From Isochrysis galbana (taxonomy: Eukaryota; Haptophyta; Isochrysidales; Isochrysidaceae): a DNA stretch of 64,000 nt. The stretch covers positions 4,104,299 to 4,168,298 of the forward strand of contig CM030935.1 of the NCBI GenBank assembly GCA_018136815.1. Direction: 5' to 3'. Under the pieces are notes generated by a model. The model did no database searches. It saw nothing but the letters and a program-made list of their open reading frames with translations, and was not told the origin of the DNA. Both the position numbers and the translations under genes were made by a program. Of this stretch, positions 34,391 through 45,329 are shown piece after piece; position 1 is the stretch's first letter, and each line of letters starts with the position of its first letter.

Positions 34391-35432
34391 GCAGAGGGAG
34401 GATAGGGCGTACAAGGAGGGAGAGAGAGGGAGAGCAGGCGGCGAACAAAGTGGGGGAGTAGGGATAGTGGCAGAGGGCGAGGGACGAGTAGCGCCGCCCT
34501 TGGGATGGAGGAGGAGGAAAGGTGGGCGGAGGAAGGGAAGCAGGAAGGGCGGGCGGCAGCGAGAGCGCGCTGAGGGAATCCGCTCCTTCGCTCGCCGGTT
34601 TTTCGATTCAACTAACTACTAAAATCACACTAAACACTAGATGGGAATCCTGGTGAGTGTGAATGAATCTGTTGTCGCATCCGCGCAGTCAAAAAGTCCA
34701 AGGCAACACGCACCATAGTAGCACCCGGGATACCAACAGCGCACGCCCCACAACACGGCCACACACACTACCTATGACCTCAACGGGACCAAGACACAAC
34801 CAAGAGGCAAGAGGCCTGCCCTAGACCCCACTCACCGAACCGGAACCGGGCCCAAGGTAGTGAGTGCACCTGCACCTGGCACCTGGGCCGTACGTACCCC
34901 GGAAATCGAAGAAAAAGGCAAGAAGGGGGGGGAGGGAACGGAGTGGAGCGAGGGGGTGTAAGGGCGATGTCAGGGGTGAGGTACTGGATACCGGACAGCT
35001 AGTAGGTATATAGCCCCGAATCTTCAGACTTCAGATTTTTTTCCATTTCCATTTCCATTTCCATGTTTATGTGCTTATGTGAAGGTGTTGGTGCCTGCCT
35101 AGAACTCGCAATCCAAGCCGGGCCCACGGTAGTGCACCTGGGCCGCACCCCCAATACCAAAGAAAAAGAAATGAGGGGGGATGGCAACGATGCGAAGGGA
35201 AGGGAAGAAAGGGCGGTGTCGGTGTCGAACGGGAGGTAGAGGATACCGGCGCTAGTAGCTAGTAGTCAGTAGTCGGTGTTAGCTCTGAATCTTCAGATGC
35301 ATATGTTTTCCCCCCCTCCTTTTCCCCCCTTCGTTCCTTTTACTTCGGTTTCCGGGGTGCGGCCCAGGTGCGCTACCATGGGCCCGTAGGAAGGGCCGGA
35401 CTGACTGGACGCCGAACGGGAGGTAATTAAAT
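34391..35432. repeat. Purine-rich upstream region, then B-type retroposon tails
   Basis: A GA-rich stretch at 34395-34570 precedes the hydrolase start. From 34840 two diverged copies of the B-type body and tail follow (34840-35040 and 35090-35300). Each has GGGCCG(T/C)AC...AGAAAAAG...GGGG and ends in GAATCTTCAGA, the first followed by T-runs and CATTTC repeats. No gene is visible. Confidence 0.55.
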
Positions 35433-35598
35433 AAATAAATAAAATAATTAATGTTATATCCTAGCCAACCCCACTAGCTAATTGGACACAACTTTTCCGT
35501 CCCGGAATCCCGCCATGCCTGACGAGCCAGGTGTCCGGGTGCTACCGGGGGGAGGGGGCACCGCCCCCTCCCCTCGATATTTGTCCTCCCCCCAGCGA
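35433..35598 (-). mobile_element. 5'-truncated A-tail retroposon fragment
   Basis: The A-type tail in reverse (TTATATCCTAGCCAACCCCA) and 130 bp of adjoining body (GGCACCGCCCCCTCCCCTCG) match the left ends of 3701-4569 and 41247-42101. Similarity stops at a CCCCCCAG near 35596, beside the LINE ORF. An ATAA microsatellite precedes it. Confidence 0.75.
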
Positions 35599-35614
35599 CA
35601 CGTACATAACTAGA

Positions 35615-36550
35615 ATGAATAACATATGGATTTATACAAACACCAACTATCTAGGTGAGACCACAGACACCACCGTGGTAGCAAAACCGGGCGAGGAGGA
35701 TCACTACTACGCCCCAGCTAAATGGGAAAATGGACTAAAAGGCCCGAAACACCTCGAATTCCCTCTTGCGGACGAGTACACGCTTAACGAAAAGACACAA
35801 CTAGACCAAATCACCGTGTCGGATATAACGCGAGAGCTCAAAGGGGACGGCCCCCGCAACAAACCTCAGCCAGCGCGAGAGGCGTGGGCCCGCAAGCTAG
35901 ACCTAACGCACGATGAATGGAAGCACGTGGCGAAACTCTATACCCACCCCCTACTAAAACACACAGACAAACACCTGCACTTCAAGCACGTTACCCATAG
36001 GAGGCTGGGTACGCGAAACCGGTTCGCAGCGGCGACCACCACAAGATGTAGACTCTGCGGGAAACACAGAGAAAACTCGACGCACCTAGCTAGATGCCCG
36101 TCCACGCTTCCGATATTTCAAACCATAGAAGCCGTAGCGGGGTACACCCCGGCGAAAGACAGATCGACGACTCAAAAAATCAAAGACAGACTATTCGCAT
36201 ACCCGAATTCCCCGACGCCGGATAGCCTTAAAGCCCTCTACCTAATAGCATGGAGATACATCATAAGAGACTTCTACAAAGTGGAATTCGAAAATCACAC
36301 CTTCCACCACGTACCGGTTATTGAAAGAGTCCTAAGCAGGTTCACGGCCCTCGTCAGAGGTCAGGAACCTCCGGACAACTTCTTGACCGCACGCACGCGC
36401 AAGGCCTCCCTGGGAAGGAAGCCGAAAATCAAATCTCCACACGACCTCAGCGCCCCTGTCTTCTTAACTAACAACAAAGGCGCCCTAGTCATGAGCACGA
36501 ATCTATCTCTGGTAGCGGAAGCCCTCAACATAGCAGAGCGACTAGCCTAA
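35615..36550 (+). pseudogene. C-terminal part of a LINE reverse transcriptase polyprotein (zf-RVT region)
   Basis: The 311-codon frame from ATG 35615 is not GC-biased like the genes around it. It encodes HFKHVTHRRLGTRNRF and TRCRLCGKHRENSTHLARCP, the cysteine/histidine motif (C-x2-C-x(7)-H-x4-C) typical of the domain after the reverse transcriptase in non-LTR elements. Flanking helices include LYLIAWRYIIRDFY. The catalytic palm is absent, so this is a 5'-truncated copy. Its 3' region runs to about 36862. Confidence 0.75.
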
Positions 36551-36862
36551 CCAAGCGACCCCGCGCCGCGAGCCGCCCACCATCCTAAAGTAGGCCCTAG
36601 ACACACTGACCACAGCTGCCGACACCCAGCACAAGGAGCAAACACACAATAGCCGGTAGCCCGATGGCATAGGAGGAAGGCGCGAAACAGGCCATCGCGA
36701 ATCGGCACACACCGTCTGCCACTGGAGACCCACGACACCCAGCCCCTAGGTAGAGCACGAGGGGACGAGCCGCAAGGCAGGTGTAGGGGGAGTGAAGGGA
36801 AACGGGCGAGGCTGCGAAGTTACCGTGCAAAGTCGCGCGCGCGCCGAGAATATTAAGAAGTT
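36551..36862 (+). repeat. LINE 3' region shared with D-tail retroposons
   Basis: CCCCTAGGTAGAGCACGAGG...GAGCCGCAAGGCAGG and the end GAGAATATTAAGAAG plus T-run match, in order, the reverse complement of 63107-63250 (AATATT, CCTGCCTTGCGGCTCC, CTCAGGGGCTCC). They also match the left ends at 42665-42810 and 15004-15150. The tail GAATATTAA(A/G)(A/G)GTTTT is common to all. Confidence 0.65.
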
Positions 36863-38342
36863 TTTTTTTTGGCTGTCTGTACCATCCTACCGGAACGCAT
36901 AGGGAGCTTATTTAACCCTTCATTTACCCTCCTCCATTGGGGAAGGCCGAACGAATGGCCTGGCCCCCACACAGGGACGGACTGGAGCCGGGACCACCAC
37001 AGATAAGCACAAGAGGCCTGCCCCTCCCATCCCCCAAGCGCGAGGCCCAAAGTAGTGTACATGGGTCGACCCCCCAAAACCGAAGAACAAGGAACGAGGG
37101 GGGGAGCGGGCGAGGGAGCGGCAGTAGGGGTATAGGTATAGGCGATGGCATCGGACATCGGTGTGTCACTAGTAGCTTAGCGGGCACCTTCAAGAATTTT
37201 TTCTTACCCTTCATTTACCCATTGTAGCTGGTGCCCTCCGCACTCCCATAGTGAGTGACCGGGCTAGTAGATAGTACGTACGTAGATAGGGATTTATGGT
37301 ATGAATTTACTTTACTTTATACGTTAAATTTATTTTGCAATCATTTTCATTTCTCTTGTCTCCTTCCCGATACCGCACTTATGCTTTCCGCATGCGTGCA
37401 GGCGGCTGCAGTTGGACACCCAGCAATCACAAGAACAGCAGCACCCAGCGTGCAAACGTACCACGACACCATGCTCAAGCACAAGGAAGTCAGGATTGAA
37501 GAGCAATTGCGAAGTGAGTCTCTGCACTAAGCAGAAGATCAAACACTTGATATTGGAAATAGCACACGGAACCGGAACCAAGTTGGATTAAACAGGCACA
37601 TCGGGCACTCTTCAGTGATAGTACAAACGGTGACAATACGCGAAAGCTGCCACACGGACATACAACAAAAAGAAAAGAAGGGAAACAGTGGGCTATCTTG
37701 ATGAGCAAGCAGGTGAGTACGTGGCAAAAGAGGATCCGCTAAACCCCCCGATGAGAACGAGGCTTACTCTAAGCTGTATGTGGAATGCACATCATCCGTA
37801 TCGGGCAGAATTCAGGGAGTCAAGTCAGGCAGATCAGGCGTGACGTCGGGAAGTCGCCTATCATCGTCTGGTGATGTTTGCCACACGATGGACGTCGTGG
37901 GTTGTACATTGATGAGGTTGTACACTGCGCCTTGAGATAAGGATTGCAGACATGTGATGCTCCATTTTTCACGCTGCATCTGCATCATGGGTTCTTCTCC
38001 CTCATCGGTTCATACATGCAATGCTGGCGATGCGAAACTGTCTGCCATGGCAAAACATCTGCCGATCCAGAATTGCACATGAAATAAGTGGTTACCGATG
38101 GCGTCGCACGTTGAGTCATCACACGACGAAGGCAAATTTTATGATCATTGATGGTTGCATGTCCTTCAGTGTGTGCGGCGCTTCCGCACTCAGCTCGTAG
38201 CAGTGAGGACGAGGCATACTAGAGCACTTCATGGTTGCCTCGTACCCCGCGCAGAGCTTCGCCTTCTCACTGTATTATTCTTAGAGGCCCATGACCAGAG
38301 GCCACGCGATGGACGTTGATACGATGGATGAGTGGGGAGTAG
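36863..38342. other. Spacer with B-type fragments, no gene called
   Basis: At 37060-37190 the B-type body recurs (CCCCCCAAAACCGAAGAAC...TATAGGTATAGGCGATG). From 37250 to 38330 the DNA is AT-richer and shows no recognisable product. Part of it is likely the 3' flank of the TfoX-domain gene. Confidence 0.4.
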
Positions 38343-38933
38343 TCACGCGATCTCGCGCTTCCGCTTCCCCTGCATCGGCCGTTTGGATCGAGCCTTTTCA
38401 CTGGAAGCCTTGCTCTCAAGCGTGGCATTGTGTCTTATCGCCAAGTCCACAATGATTTCGAGGCGATTGTTGCCCGAAAAGTGTTCGAGAGGCACATTAA
38501 TAGTGCCCGGAAAGGCTCGACCAGATCTGCATATGCACGGGATCGCTCCGGGTATCTTGAGCAGCGCCTCATTCATCAGCTCCTTGCCGACACGCACCAT
38601 GATGTAGACAGAGGGCTTCTCAATCAGGCCGATGAACATATTGCCCCGGACCTGCGGGACGCGGACCGGATCGGGGCAGCGGCGATGGTGAGCGAGAGAG
38701 CTGGCAAGCGCCTGTCAGCTAGCAAGACACTCTCTGGCTTGTCTGCCCACAGCGGATGTCACGGCCGGCGACGACGCTGAGCGGCTGAGCTTTCATCTCA
38801 CCATGAAGAAGGTGCCGCCGAACATGACCCTTTCACGCACATCTAGATCGTGCGGCACGGCTTCGGCTATGTATGCCCGGACAAGCTCAAGCGCGGCCGT
38901 CGCGGCTGGGGATTCGGCGACGCAGCGGGGCAT
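38343..38933 (-). CDS. TfoX N-terminal domain protein
   Basis: Two exons, phase 0: 38933-38802 and 38651-38343, with a 150-bp intron (ATG|GTGAGA to CCCGCAG), 146 aa. The chain reads VRERVMFGGTFFM, then GNMFIGLIEKPSVYIMVRVG, PGAIPCICRSGRAFPGTINVP and a helix LEIIVDLAIRHNATL. This is the order of the TfoX_N domain (MFGG loop, GNMF strand, VRVG strand, G-x-P-F/G-R segment, C-terminal helix). The tail is lysine/arginine-rich (KARSKRPMQGKRKREIA). Bacterial TfoX_N proteins are small and of unclear biochemistry; a short basic tail may direct the protein to the nucleus or RNA. The start is the nearest upstream ATG in frame. Confidence 0.75.
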
Positions 38934-40149
38934 CTGCCCCTTTCCGCTTCTATGATGGCTGGACTCGCGCGCTCTCGACGCCTCTTGGCTCGCTCCTCTC
39001 CACCCTCTCCATTCTCTTCAACCCTTCAACCCTTTCTTCATCTTCTGGTTCTCTCGAATTCGCGGTGGTACTTTACACACCCCCCCCCCCCCCCCGCCTT
39101 CTCGGCAAGGCGGCTGCGGGTGGGAGAGAGAGCTCATCCCCCCCCCCCCCCCCCGCCCCCTCACAGATTGCTTCTAGACCTTTAGGGGGAGAGGGCCGGG
39201 CGGCGGGCCGAGAGAGGGAAGGGGCGCGGTGCGAGAGACGAGGGAGAGAGAGAGAGAGAGAGGGAAGGCCGGCGGCGCGGGAGAGGGAAAGGGGGAGGGG
39301 CGGGGGCGGGGGGGGGGCGGGGGGGCGGGGAGGGGGGGGGGGAGGGGCGGGGGGGGGGGGGGGGAAAGGCGACGGTCGCCTCGCCAAAGCCGCGCGTGGG
39401 CTCCCCGATCACGAGATCTGGTAGACCGCGAGATCTGATCTGGAGAGAGGAGATACACATCTGGCGCTGCACTGCCGGGTCTCTCTAAACTCCCCGATGA
39501 ACTCTCCGAGCGCGGTGGAGCAAGCCTCGTCATTTCATACGGAAAACGAAGCAGAAGCAGAGAAGAAGGAGGGTCTGCAACCCCTCCCCTCGCCGTCGCT
39601 TGGAAAGGCGACGAACGCAGGACGTAGAACACTTAGGAATATTTTTATTTCATATGTACTAATGGCCGATGAGCTGAAGCTTCCACGTTGTCGCTTGCAT
39701 GCGATCTCTGTCTATCTGCTCGTGTGTGTCCCACCGCTACTGCCAGTCCGCCTTGAACTAGCCTTGCGTTAGAACTTACAGCGTCGTATGACATCTTTTT
39801 TATTAGCGGTAAGAAAATGACCATCTCAAATTTTCTCAAGGTTGAGAGAGTTTTAGAATTTTTTTCGGTAGGAAGTTCCCTATAAGTACACCCAACCAGC
39901 ACATATCCGGGGCCCAAGGACCAAGACCTCCCCCTTGGGCCCCAACAACAAAACCAAAACGTAACCAAATACTGACAAAAGACGCTAAAGTCGCAAAGGG
40001 TCGAAAAGCAGAACTTATTCAAACTTCAAATCGAGACCGGGCGCGGTGCGCGGTGCGTGCCCGTTTACGACGATCCATCAAGATTGGGGACCCCGCAAGA
40101 CACCAGATACACATGGGCCACCCCGACATGCACGCCAATCGGGCGGGCC
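38934..40149. other. G/C-run region, no gene called
   Basis: Two C-runs at 39080-39095 and 39140-39155 and dense G-runs at 39290-39364 with GA repeats at 39240-39265 make this low complexity. A short plus-strand frame at 39497-39772 has normal composition at its start but no recognisable domain. Confidence 0.4.
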
Positions 40150-40390
40150 GCGCGCCTGTGGAATCAAGCTCGCGCTTGATCGTGGATCGTGGGGCAAGTC
40201 TTAGCGGGGCTAGGGCATGGAGTGAAGAGAAGTCTTGAGAGAGGGGGGGAAAGGGCGCGCTACATCGCGACGAGGACCCGCAAGACACCACCCCACACCC
40301 CACATCACTCACTCACCAACAAGAAAACTCCGAAAACTAACGCAACATCGCACAAACAAATCAATGAAACAAGTAAGGACACAAGTAGCA
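40150..40390 (+). repeat. Repeat family F, copy 3
   Basis: Same blocks in the same order as at 9900 and 17515: AATCAAGCTCGCGCTTGATC, GAAGAGAAGTCTTGAGAGAG, GGGCGCGCTACATCGCGACG, ACTCACTCACCAACAAGAAA. The similarity ends near AACAAGTAAGGACACA, next to the hydroxylase pseudogene. Confidence 0.7.
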
Positions 40391-40440
40391 AAAGCTTGAA
40401 AAGCTCAACTTCGAACCGATGCAAAACGACTCTATTCTCG

Positions 40441-41113
40441 TCACTCAGTATCGTTCACGCCAATATGTTCTTTGCCGTCATCGAACACAATCCACTCTCC
40501 CTTTGTAGTCTGGCGAAATCCATCCTCGACTGCAATCCCACCTCTCCACTTCTACCTTTCGTGTCAGGATCTGGAACAACAACGCCCATATGACAACGAA
40601 GAGCTTCATTGGCTAATCCGCTCCATCCGCGATGTTTGTTCAGTTCAGTTTTAGGACCGAGTTTGCTAAACATTGCAGTTCGAAGTCTTGGAATGGTTCT
40701 GATTAATTCAATTGTCTTTGGAAATGTTGTCGAGTACTCTGCGTTCCAAACTCCAAAGCCATAGACCATAGAGTGCAACTACCTTCCAATCATGACCCTC
40801 TTCCTTTGTGTAAATAAAGATACTCTTCTGGCCATTCATAAATTTTGTACTCACTGCCAAGAAACTCTCTTTCAATGAGTTCAAAGTTGTTAGCGAGCAT
40901 CTCAAGATGCGGAAAGACTTTGTAGGGGTTCGGGTAAAACCTCTGACGATATCCAAAGTAATGCTTCATGCAATGCTTCCCGCCTAGAAATAGCGTAGAT
41001 AATATCACGATGATAAACATCAAGATGACTCCTTTATTATTTGAAATCAACCCGCGCGGCCGACCCCCCCGCCCCGTGACAAGCAGCGACCCATCTGCAA
41101 CAATTGGACCCAT
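40441..41113 (-). pseudogene. Aspartyl/asparaginyl beta-hydroxylase-like, frameshifted
   Basis: An N-terminal membrane helix (GVILMFIIVILSTLFLGG) precedes FYPNPYKVFPHLEMLANNFE. After a frame change comes GHDWKVVALYG, then in a third frame NAEYSTTFPKTIELIRTIPR, FSKLGPKTELNKHRGW and LRCHMGVVVPD. After a third change come GEWIVFDDGKEH and TGA at 40441. The HRGW and FDDGKEH histidines correspond to iron ligands of the 2-oxoglutarate oxygenase fold. One shift is a 7-bp tandem duplication (TATGGTCTATGG). The short FSxL...H-x-GW layout resembles versions in algal giant viruses. With three frame changes it is unlikely to be functional unless some are assembly errors. Base composition is AT-richer than the surroundings. 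Confidence 0.7.
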
Positions 41114-41246
41114 CCATAGGCGTTTGCATCTAGAGACACGTTTGGGGGGGTGGTGAAGGTCTGGGGTAGAATTGTACAAGGTGTAGAAAATGGCAATGAA
41201 TGGGGGGGGGTAAAAAAAAAGGGAACCTCAAGTTGCACCCTCTAAT

Positions 41247-42101
41247 AAAATAATTAATGTTATATCCTAGCCAACCCCACTAGCTAATTGGACACAACTT
41301 TTCAGTCCCGGAATCCCGCCATGCCTGACGAGCCAGGTGTCCGGGTGCTACCGGGGGGAGGGGGCACCGCCCCCTCCCCTCGATATTTGTCCTCCCCCCA
41401 GTGCACGCACCGACCCCGCGCACCCCAGCGCGTCCTCTCCTCGAGTCCACGCTAGGGGAAAACCCCTTTCGGGTAAAAGCAACGCAGGGGGGGGGGGGGC
41501 ACTCGTGAGATAGGGGCCCAGAAGCGCTAATCTCCCTCGCTAGTGCGAGTGGCCACGGCGAGCCGCGGCCCTTCCCTCCTGGCTCTGGCGCCCCCGTCTT
41601 CTCTTACCCAAACGGGGCGAGAAGACACGTTTCTGCCGGAGGGGAGAGCTGCCGCTCCCCCCTCCCCTCCCTCTTCCCTTTTCCTCCTCTCTTCCCTGCG
41701 GCGGGGGCCCATGGCGCGCGCCTGCGGCCCCTCGCTCAGGTCCCCAGATGGCCTGCAGGGCCTGGGAGCACAGCTCAGGGGGCAGGTGAGGCTGGGGCAT
41801 GGCCCTGGCCCCTCCTGCCTCTCCCTCGCTGTCGCTCCGAGCCCCTGCGGGTCGACTGGAGCTGGCTGGGGGGTCCTGAACAGGGGGGCCCAGGGGGAGG
41901 AGGGGCTGGTCAGAGGAATGGGCAGGCCACGACGGGCCAGGGCGGGCGAGTCAGGCGGGCCTGTGGGGAGAGGAATGGGCCAGCAAGGCTGTGTGCTCCT
42001 GGCAAGCCAGAGTGGGCGGATCCTCCCCCATGGCAGGGGAGGAGTGGAGAGAGAGGGGGGCTCGTGCCCCCCCATGGGCGAACTAAGTATAAACTTAGTT
42101 G
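41247..42101 (-). mobile_element. Full-length SINE-like retroposon, copy 3 (A head, A tail)
   Basis: An 855-bp element is flanked by the perfect 16-bp duplication AGTTGCACCCTCTAAT at 41231-41246 and 42102-42117. It has the same head, body and tail as 3701-4569 and 25444-26311, with scattered differences and small length changes. It is therefore somewhat older. Confidence 0.9.
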
Positions 42102-42414
42102 AGTTGCACCCTCTAATGCCTCTAATGGCCAATGGGCAATGGGTGAGCCCCATTCGTCAATGGCCTCCCTTGCCTCTCCCTCGCTGGCGGCTTGTGAGCC
42201 TCTTGGGCCCCCACGCCCCACGCCCCACGCTGCCCCTGTACCTGTACGTCTGCCTGTCGAATATCGAAGGGGGGGGGGGGGGAAGAGGGGTTGGAGCAAT
42301 GGGCAATGGGCTGGCCCTTGTGCCTTGTGACTTGTGGGCCAGGGAGTGACGAGTGAGAGACAGGCAAGCCTGTGGGGAGGGGAATGGGTCAGGAGGGCAT
42401 TCTGCCCTTGGCAT

Positions 42415-42664
42415 GCAACTAAGTTTTATACTTGGTTGTTGGTTGACCCATGGGGGGGCACGAGCCCCCTCCCCCCCCCTCCACTCCTCCCCTGCCATGG
42501 GGGAGGAACCACCCGTCCTCCTGGCACGCCTGATGGCTTGCCAAGAGGCCACTGCCCTACTGACCCACTCCCTTCCCCACAGGCTCGCCCCATTCGCCCA
42601 TCCAGGCCCCTCGTGACCAGCCCATCGCTCCAACCCCCCCTCAGCCCCTGGTCGACAGGCAGGT
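42415..42664 (+). mobile_element. Truncated retroposon head and body (A head)
   Basis: CAACTAAGTTTTATACTTGG opens the fragment; the loop has one extra T. The G-run/C-run hairpin and the CTCCACTCCTCCCCTGCCAT block follow. At 42664 it meets the A-run that ends the next element, so two insertions lie tail to body. Confidence 0.65.
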
Positions 42665-43381
42665 ACAAAAAAAAAACCTTTTAACATTCTTACCGCACTC
42701 GCGGCGAATGGAACCACTACCCACTACAAGTAGCACGTAGCATACTCTCTACACCCCCATTCCCCGGCCCTTCTCCCCCCGCCATCAGGCGGCTCCCCCC
42801 GTACACTACTAGGGGGATTGGGGTGGAGGGCTTAGATATGGTCCGGTGGCCCGCGCCACCCCCCGGTGATCTTTCCCCCCCTTCCTCCTGTGTCTCCGAG
42901 TGGGCGGCCCACTCTAGGCCCAGGCCAATACTTGTACAACTTGTTCTGCAAGTTTGGGTGGCTCGGCGCCCAACTTGCCAGAAGTTTGGGCCCTCTATAC
43001 AAGTGGCTGCAAGATTGGGGCCGTGGCGCCGGGCCAAAGCTGTACATGATTCAAGTCACGACTATAGTCAGACGCATAGTCAAGCTCCCATGGTATGTCT
43101 AGTAGTCAATAGTCAGAGGGCTATCTATGACTAGTAGTCAATAGTCAGAGGCTATGGCATGACTTGACTATGCTAGTCAGGGGGCCGACTTGACTACGAC
43201 TAGAGCAGCGCGACTATAGTCACTGCCAGCCTGCGCAAGCGCGCGAGCAAAGCGCAAAGCAGGGCAGAGCGCGCTGCGCGCCGCCTGTCGATCAATGAGG
43301 AGTGGAGAGGGGGGGTGGCTCATGTGCTCATGCCCCCCCATGGGTGAACTAAGTGAAAGCACTAAGTAAGTAACCTAAGTT
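42665..43381 (-). mobile_element. SINE-like retroposon (A-like head, D tail)
   Basis: The left end is the reversed D tail (A-run, CCTTTTAACATTCTTACCGC). The GGGGGATTGGGGTGGAGGGC block is at 42809-42830. The right end has a degraded head (ACTAAGTAAGTAACCTAAGT). TAGTCAATAGTCAGAGG repeats at 43100-43160 lie inside. CAGGTAC on both sides may be a short target-site duplication, which is not certain. Confidence 0.6.
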
Positions 43382-43802
43382 GTTCCACAGGTACCGGTAC
43401 CGGTACCGGTGGACCGGTACCGGGTCCGCCGGACCCGGTGGTGCATACAGTATGGTAGCCGGGAGGGCTGTGCGCTGTGCTCGAGTGGGAAGAGGAAATG
43501 GAGATTGAAGTTGTGAAGATACCCCAACGGAGGAAGGGGGGGAGGGGGAGGAGGAGGAGGAGGAGGAGTTCTCATAGCTCATAGCGAGTGTGGCGGGAGC
43601 GCGTTGCGCGTGGACGGCGATCCCTCAGTGTGGGCGGTGGGAGTATTTCGTACATTGTGCAGCTGTCTGTATGTACACTAAGAGTATCTAATGGTATACT
43701 TAGAGTATTATAATAAGTACCACAGGTACGGTACCGTACCGGTACCGGTACCGGGTGAAGCCTCTCAAGACCCGGTGGAACCGGTATACGGTGGAACAAC
43801 TT
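43375..43802. repeat. GGTACC-repeat element with terminal inverted repeats
   Basis: AAGTTGTTCCAC at about 43378-43389 is mirrored by GTGGAACAACTT near 43791-43802. Subterminal arrays of GGTACC units (43390-43425 and 43727-43760) frame an AT-richer centre. It has the size and structure of a MITE-like element, but one end overlaps the neighbouring retroposon head, so the boundaries are uncertain. Confidence 0.45.
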
Positions 43803-44650
43803 AAGTACCATAGTCGGCCGTCGTGATATTATGGGACTAGCTAGTGGCAGTAGTGGTACTACCGCTCAGATTTTTTATTATTTGCTCTCAATGGCTAGGC
43901 TTGGCTGCGCGCACTCTCTATTCCAAACCTTGGAAATGAGAGGCAGCAATTGAGCACTACAGACTACAGGACACTTTGTGTCGCCTGCACAACTGGGCCA
44001 ACTATGGTCATCACGAAGATGGCCCGGGCACCCGGCCGATGACCCGACCCAGGGGCACTGAGAGTGCGCCATGGATATGAAGAAAGAAACAGCGATAGCG
44101 TATTACACAAGACTGAAGAACACCATCGCTCTCACACGGGGTACCTTTTTTGAATCGTTGGGGGGGAAGATGGCAACTATAGATGGATGAAAAGAGTGCA
44201 ATACCCTCAGTTTGTTTTGACCATCGTGCAGTGAGTGCAGCAAAGCGGAGTCGAGGAGTGCATAACGGACACGTAGTAAGTCGACGAGGCAGTTGTTCAC
44301 ACCGGTTATGCAGGCTTCATTAATTTGGCCGTATGATCTTGGCACCCATCTCCAAACGCCGCTCACAACATTGGCTCTGACGCAGGCGACACAACGGAGG
44401 ATTTGCTTGCCCTCGAACAAAAGAGCCACCGCACGCCAACAGCAGTAGTAGCGACACCAAGAGATGTGAGCGCGCCCACCCGCCATGCGACGCTTATTGG
44501 CGTACCATCATTTTGAATGGGGGCAGTGTCCGCCCGCAAGCTGGCCTATCAATCATTGGGCATCCCAGAGCACAAAGTTGGATTAGGCACGAGGCCGAGG
44601 CACCGCTATGAGCGTTTGACGCTCGCCAGCAACGCCGCAGCGCTTTGGAC
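43803..44650. other. No convincing gene
   Basis: A minus-strand opening of 127 codons at 44103-44486 has no recognisable domain and is cysteine/valine-rich throughout. The stretch is likely intergenic and may include the 3' flank of the DUF2237 gene. Confidence 0.3.
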
Positions 44651-45267
44651 TCACTGCTCGGGCGAGAGGTAGCGTGAAGACCAGCGGACCTTGCGGGGAG
44701 CGAGGGCCACCTGCTCCGGGCACTTCTTTCGGAGGCAGCTCTGCGCAACACTCAGGTCTCGCCCGCCGTCGTGGTATGACTGGAGCACGAAGGCCACATC
44801 GGTGGCTTCACATCGGAGGTGAACATTGTCGCAGCCCACACGTTCAATGAGAGCTGCAGTAGCCCACATGCAGATGCACCACGAGTCTCCTGGATTTGGC
44901 GACCCAACAATGCGGTCGTTCCACTGGAAGGCCTTTTGGCCGGTGATGGACCAGAAGTCGCCCTGAGGTCCCCATGAGAGGGGCTCGCCGTTCGGCTCAA
45001 CCAACTGTGCGCAGACGCGATGAGTCGAGTCGTGGTTGCACTTGTAGTCTCCATAGCGCGGGCCCTGCACATAAAGCGAGCAGGGAATGAGAACTCTGGC
45101 AGCGAAGCAATGCTCAGAGGCGAATTGGTGCCGGGGTGCGAACCGGCTTGCCGGCCACTGGCTTGAGTGTTAACGAGCTCACTCGCACTCACCTCGCCGG
45201 GGCACACGGCCACGTCCGTCTGCGCGACGGCCAAGGTGGGCCCCAGCAAGAGGGCCAGCTGGATCAT
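44651..45267 (-). CDS. Secreted DUF2237-family protein
   Basis: Two exons, phase 0: 45267-45193 and 45064-44651, with a 128-bp intron (GAG|GTGAGT to GTGCAG), 162 aa. The first exon is essentially a signal peptide (IQLALLLGPTLAVAQ). The rest follows the DUF2237 pattern: HRVCAQLVEP with GEPLSWG, then GDFWSITG, NPGDSWCICMWATAALIE, LRCEATDVAFVLQ. DUF2237 proteins are usually cytosolic bacterial proteins of unknown function with conserved WC-x-C and a late hydrophobic helix. The export signal is therefore notable. Conserved cysteines could form disulphides outside the cell. Confidence 0.75.
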
Positions 45268-45329
45268 CGCGGCGACGCTGTTTCGCGGAACTCTCCGAGA
45301 GGGGGGAGGGAGGCTGTAGGGATGTAGGG

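Noticed and set aside
39073..39632. Proline-rich ORFs on the minus strand over the G-run region
   Set aside because: Frames arise from homopolymer runs and simple GA repeats; no start context or domain.
44103..44486. 127-codon minus-strand opening
   Set aside because: No recognisable motif and no clear splice connection to the DUF2237 gene.
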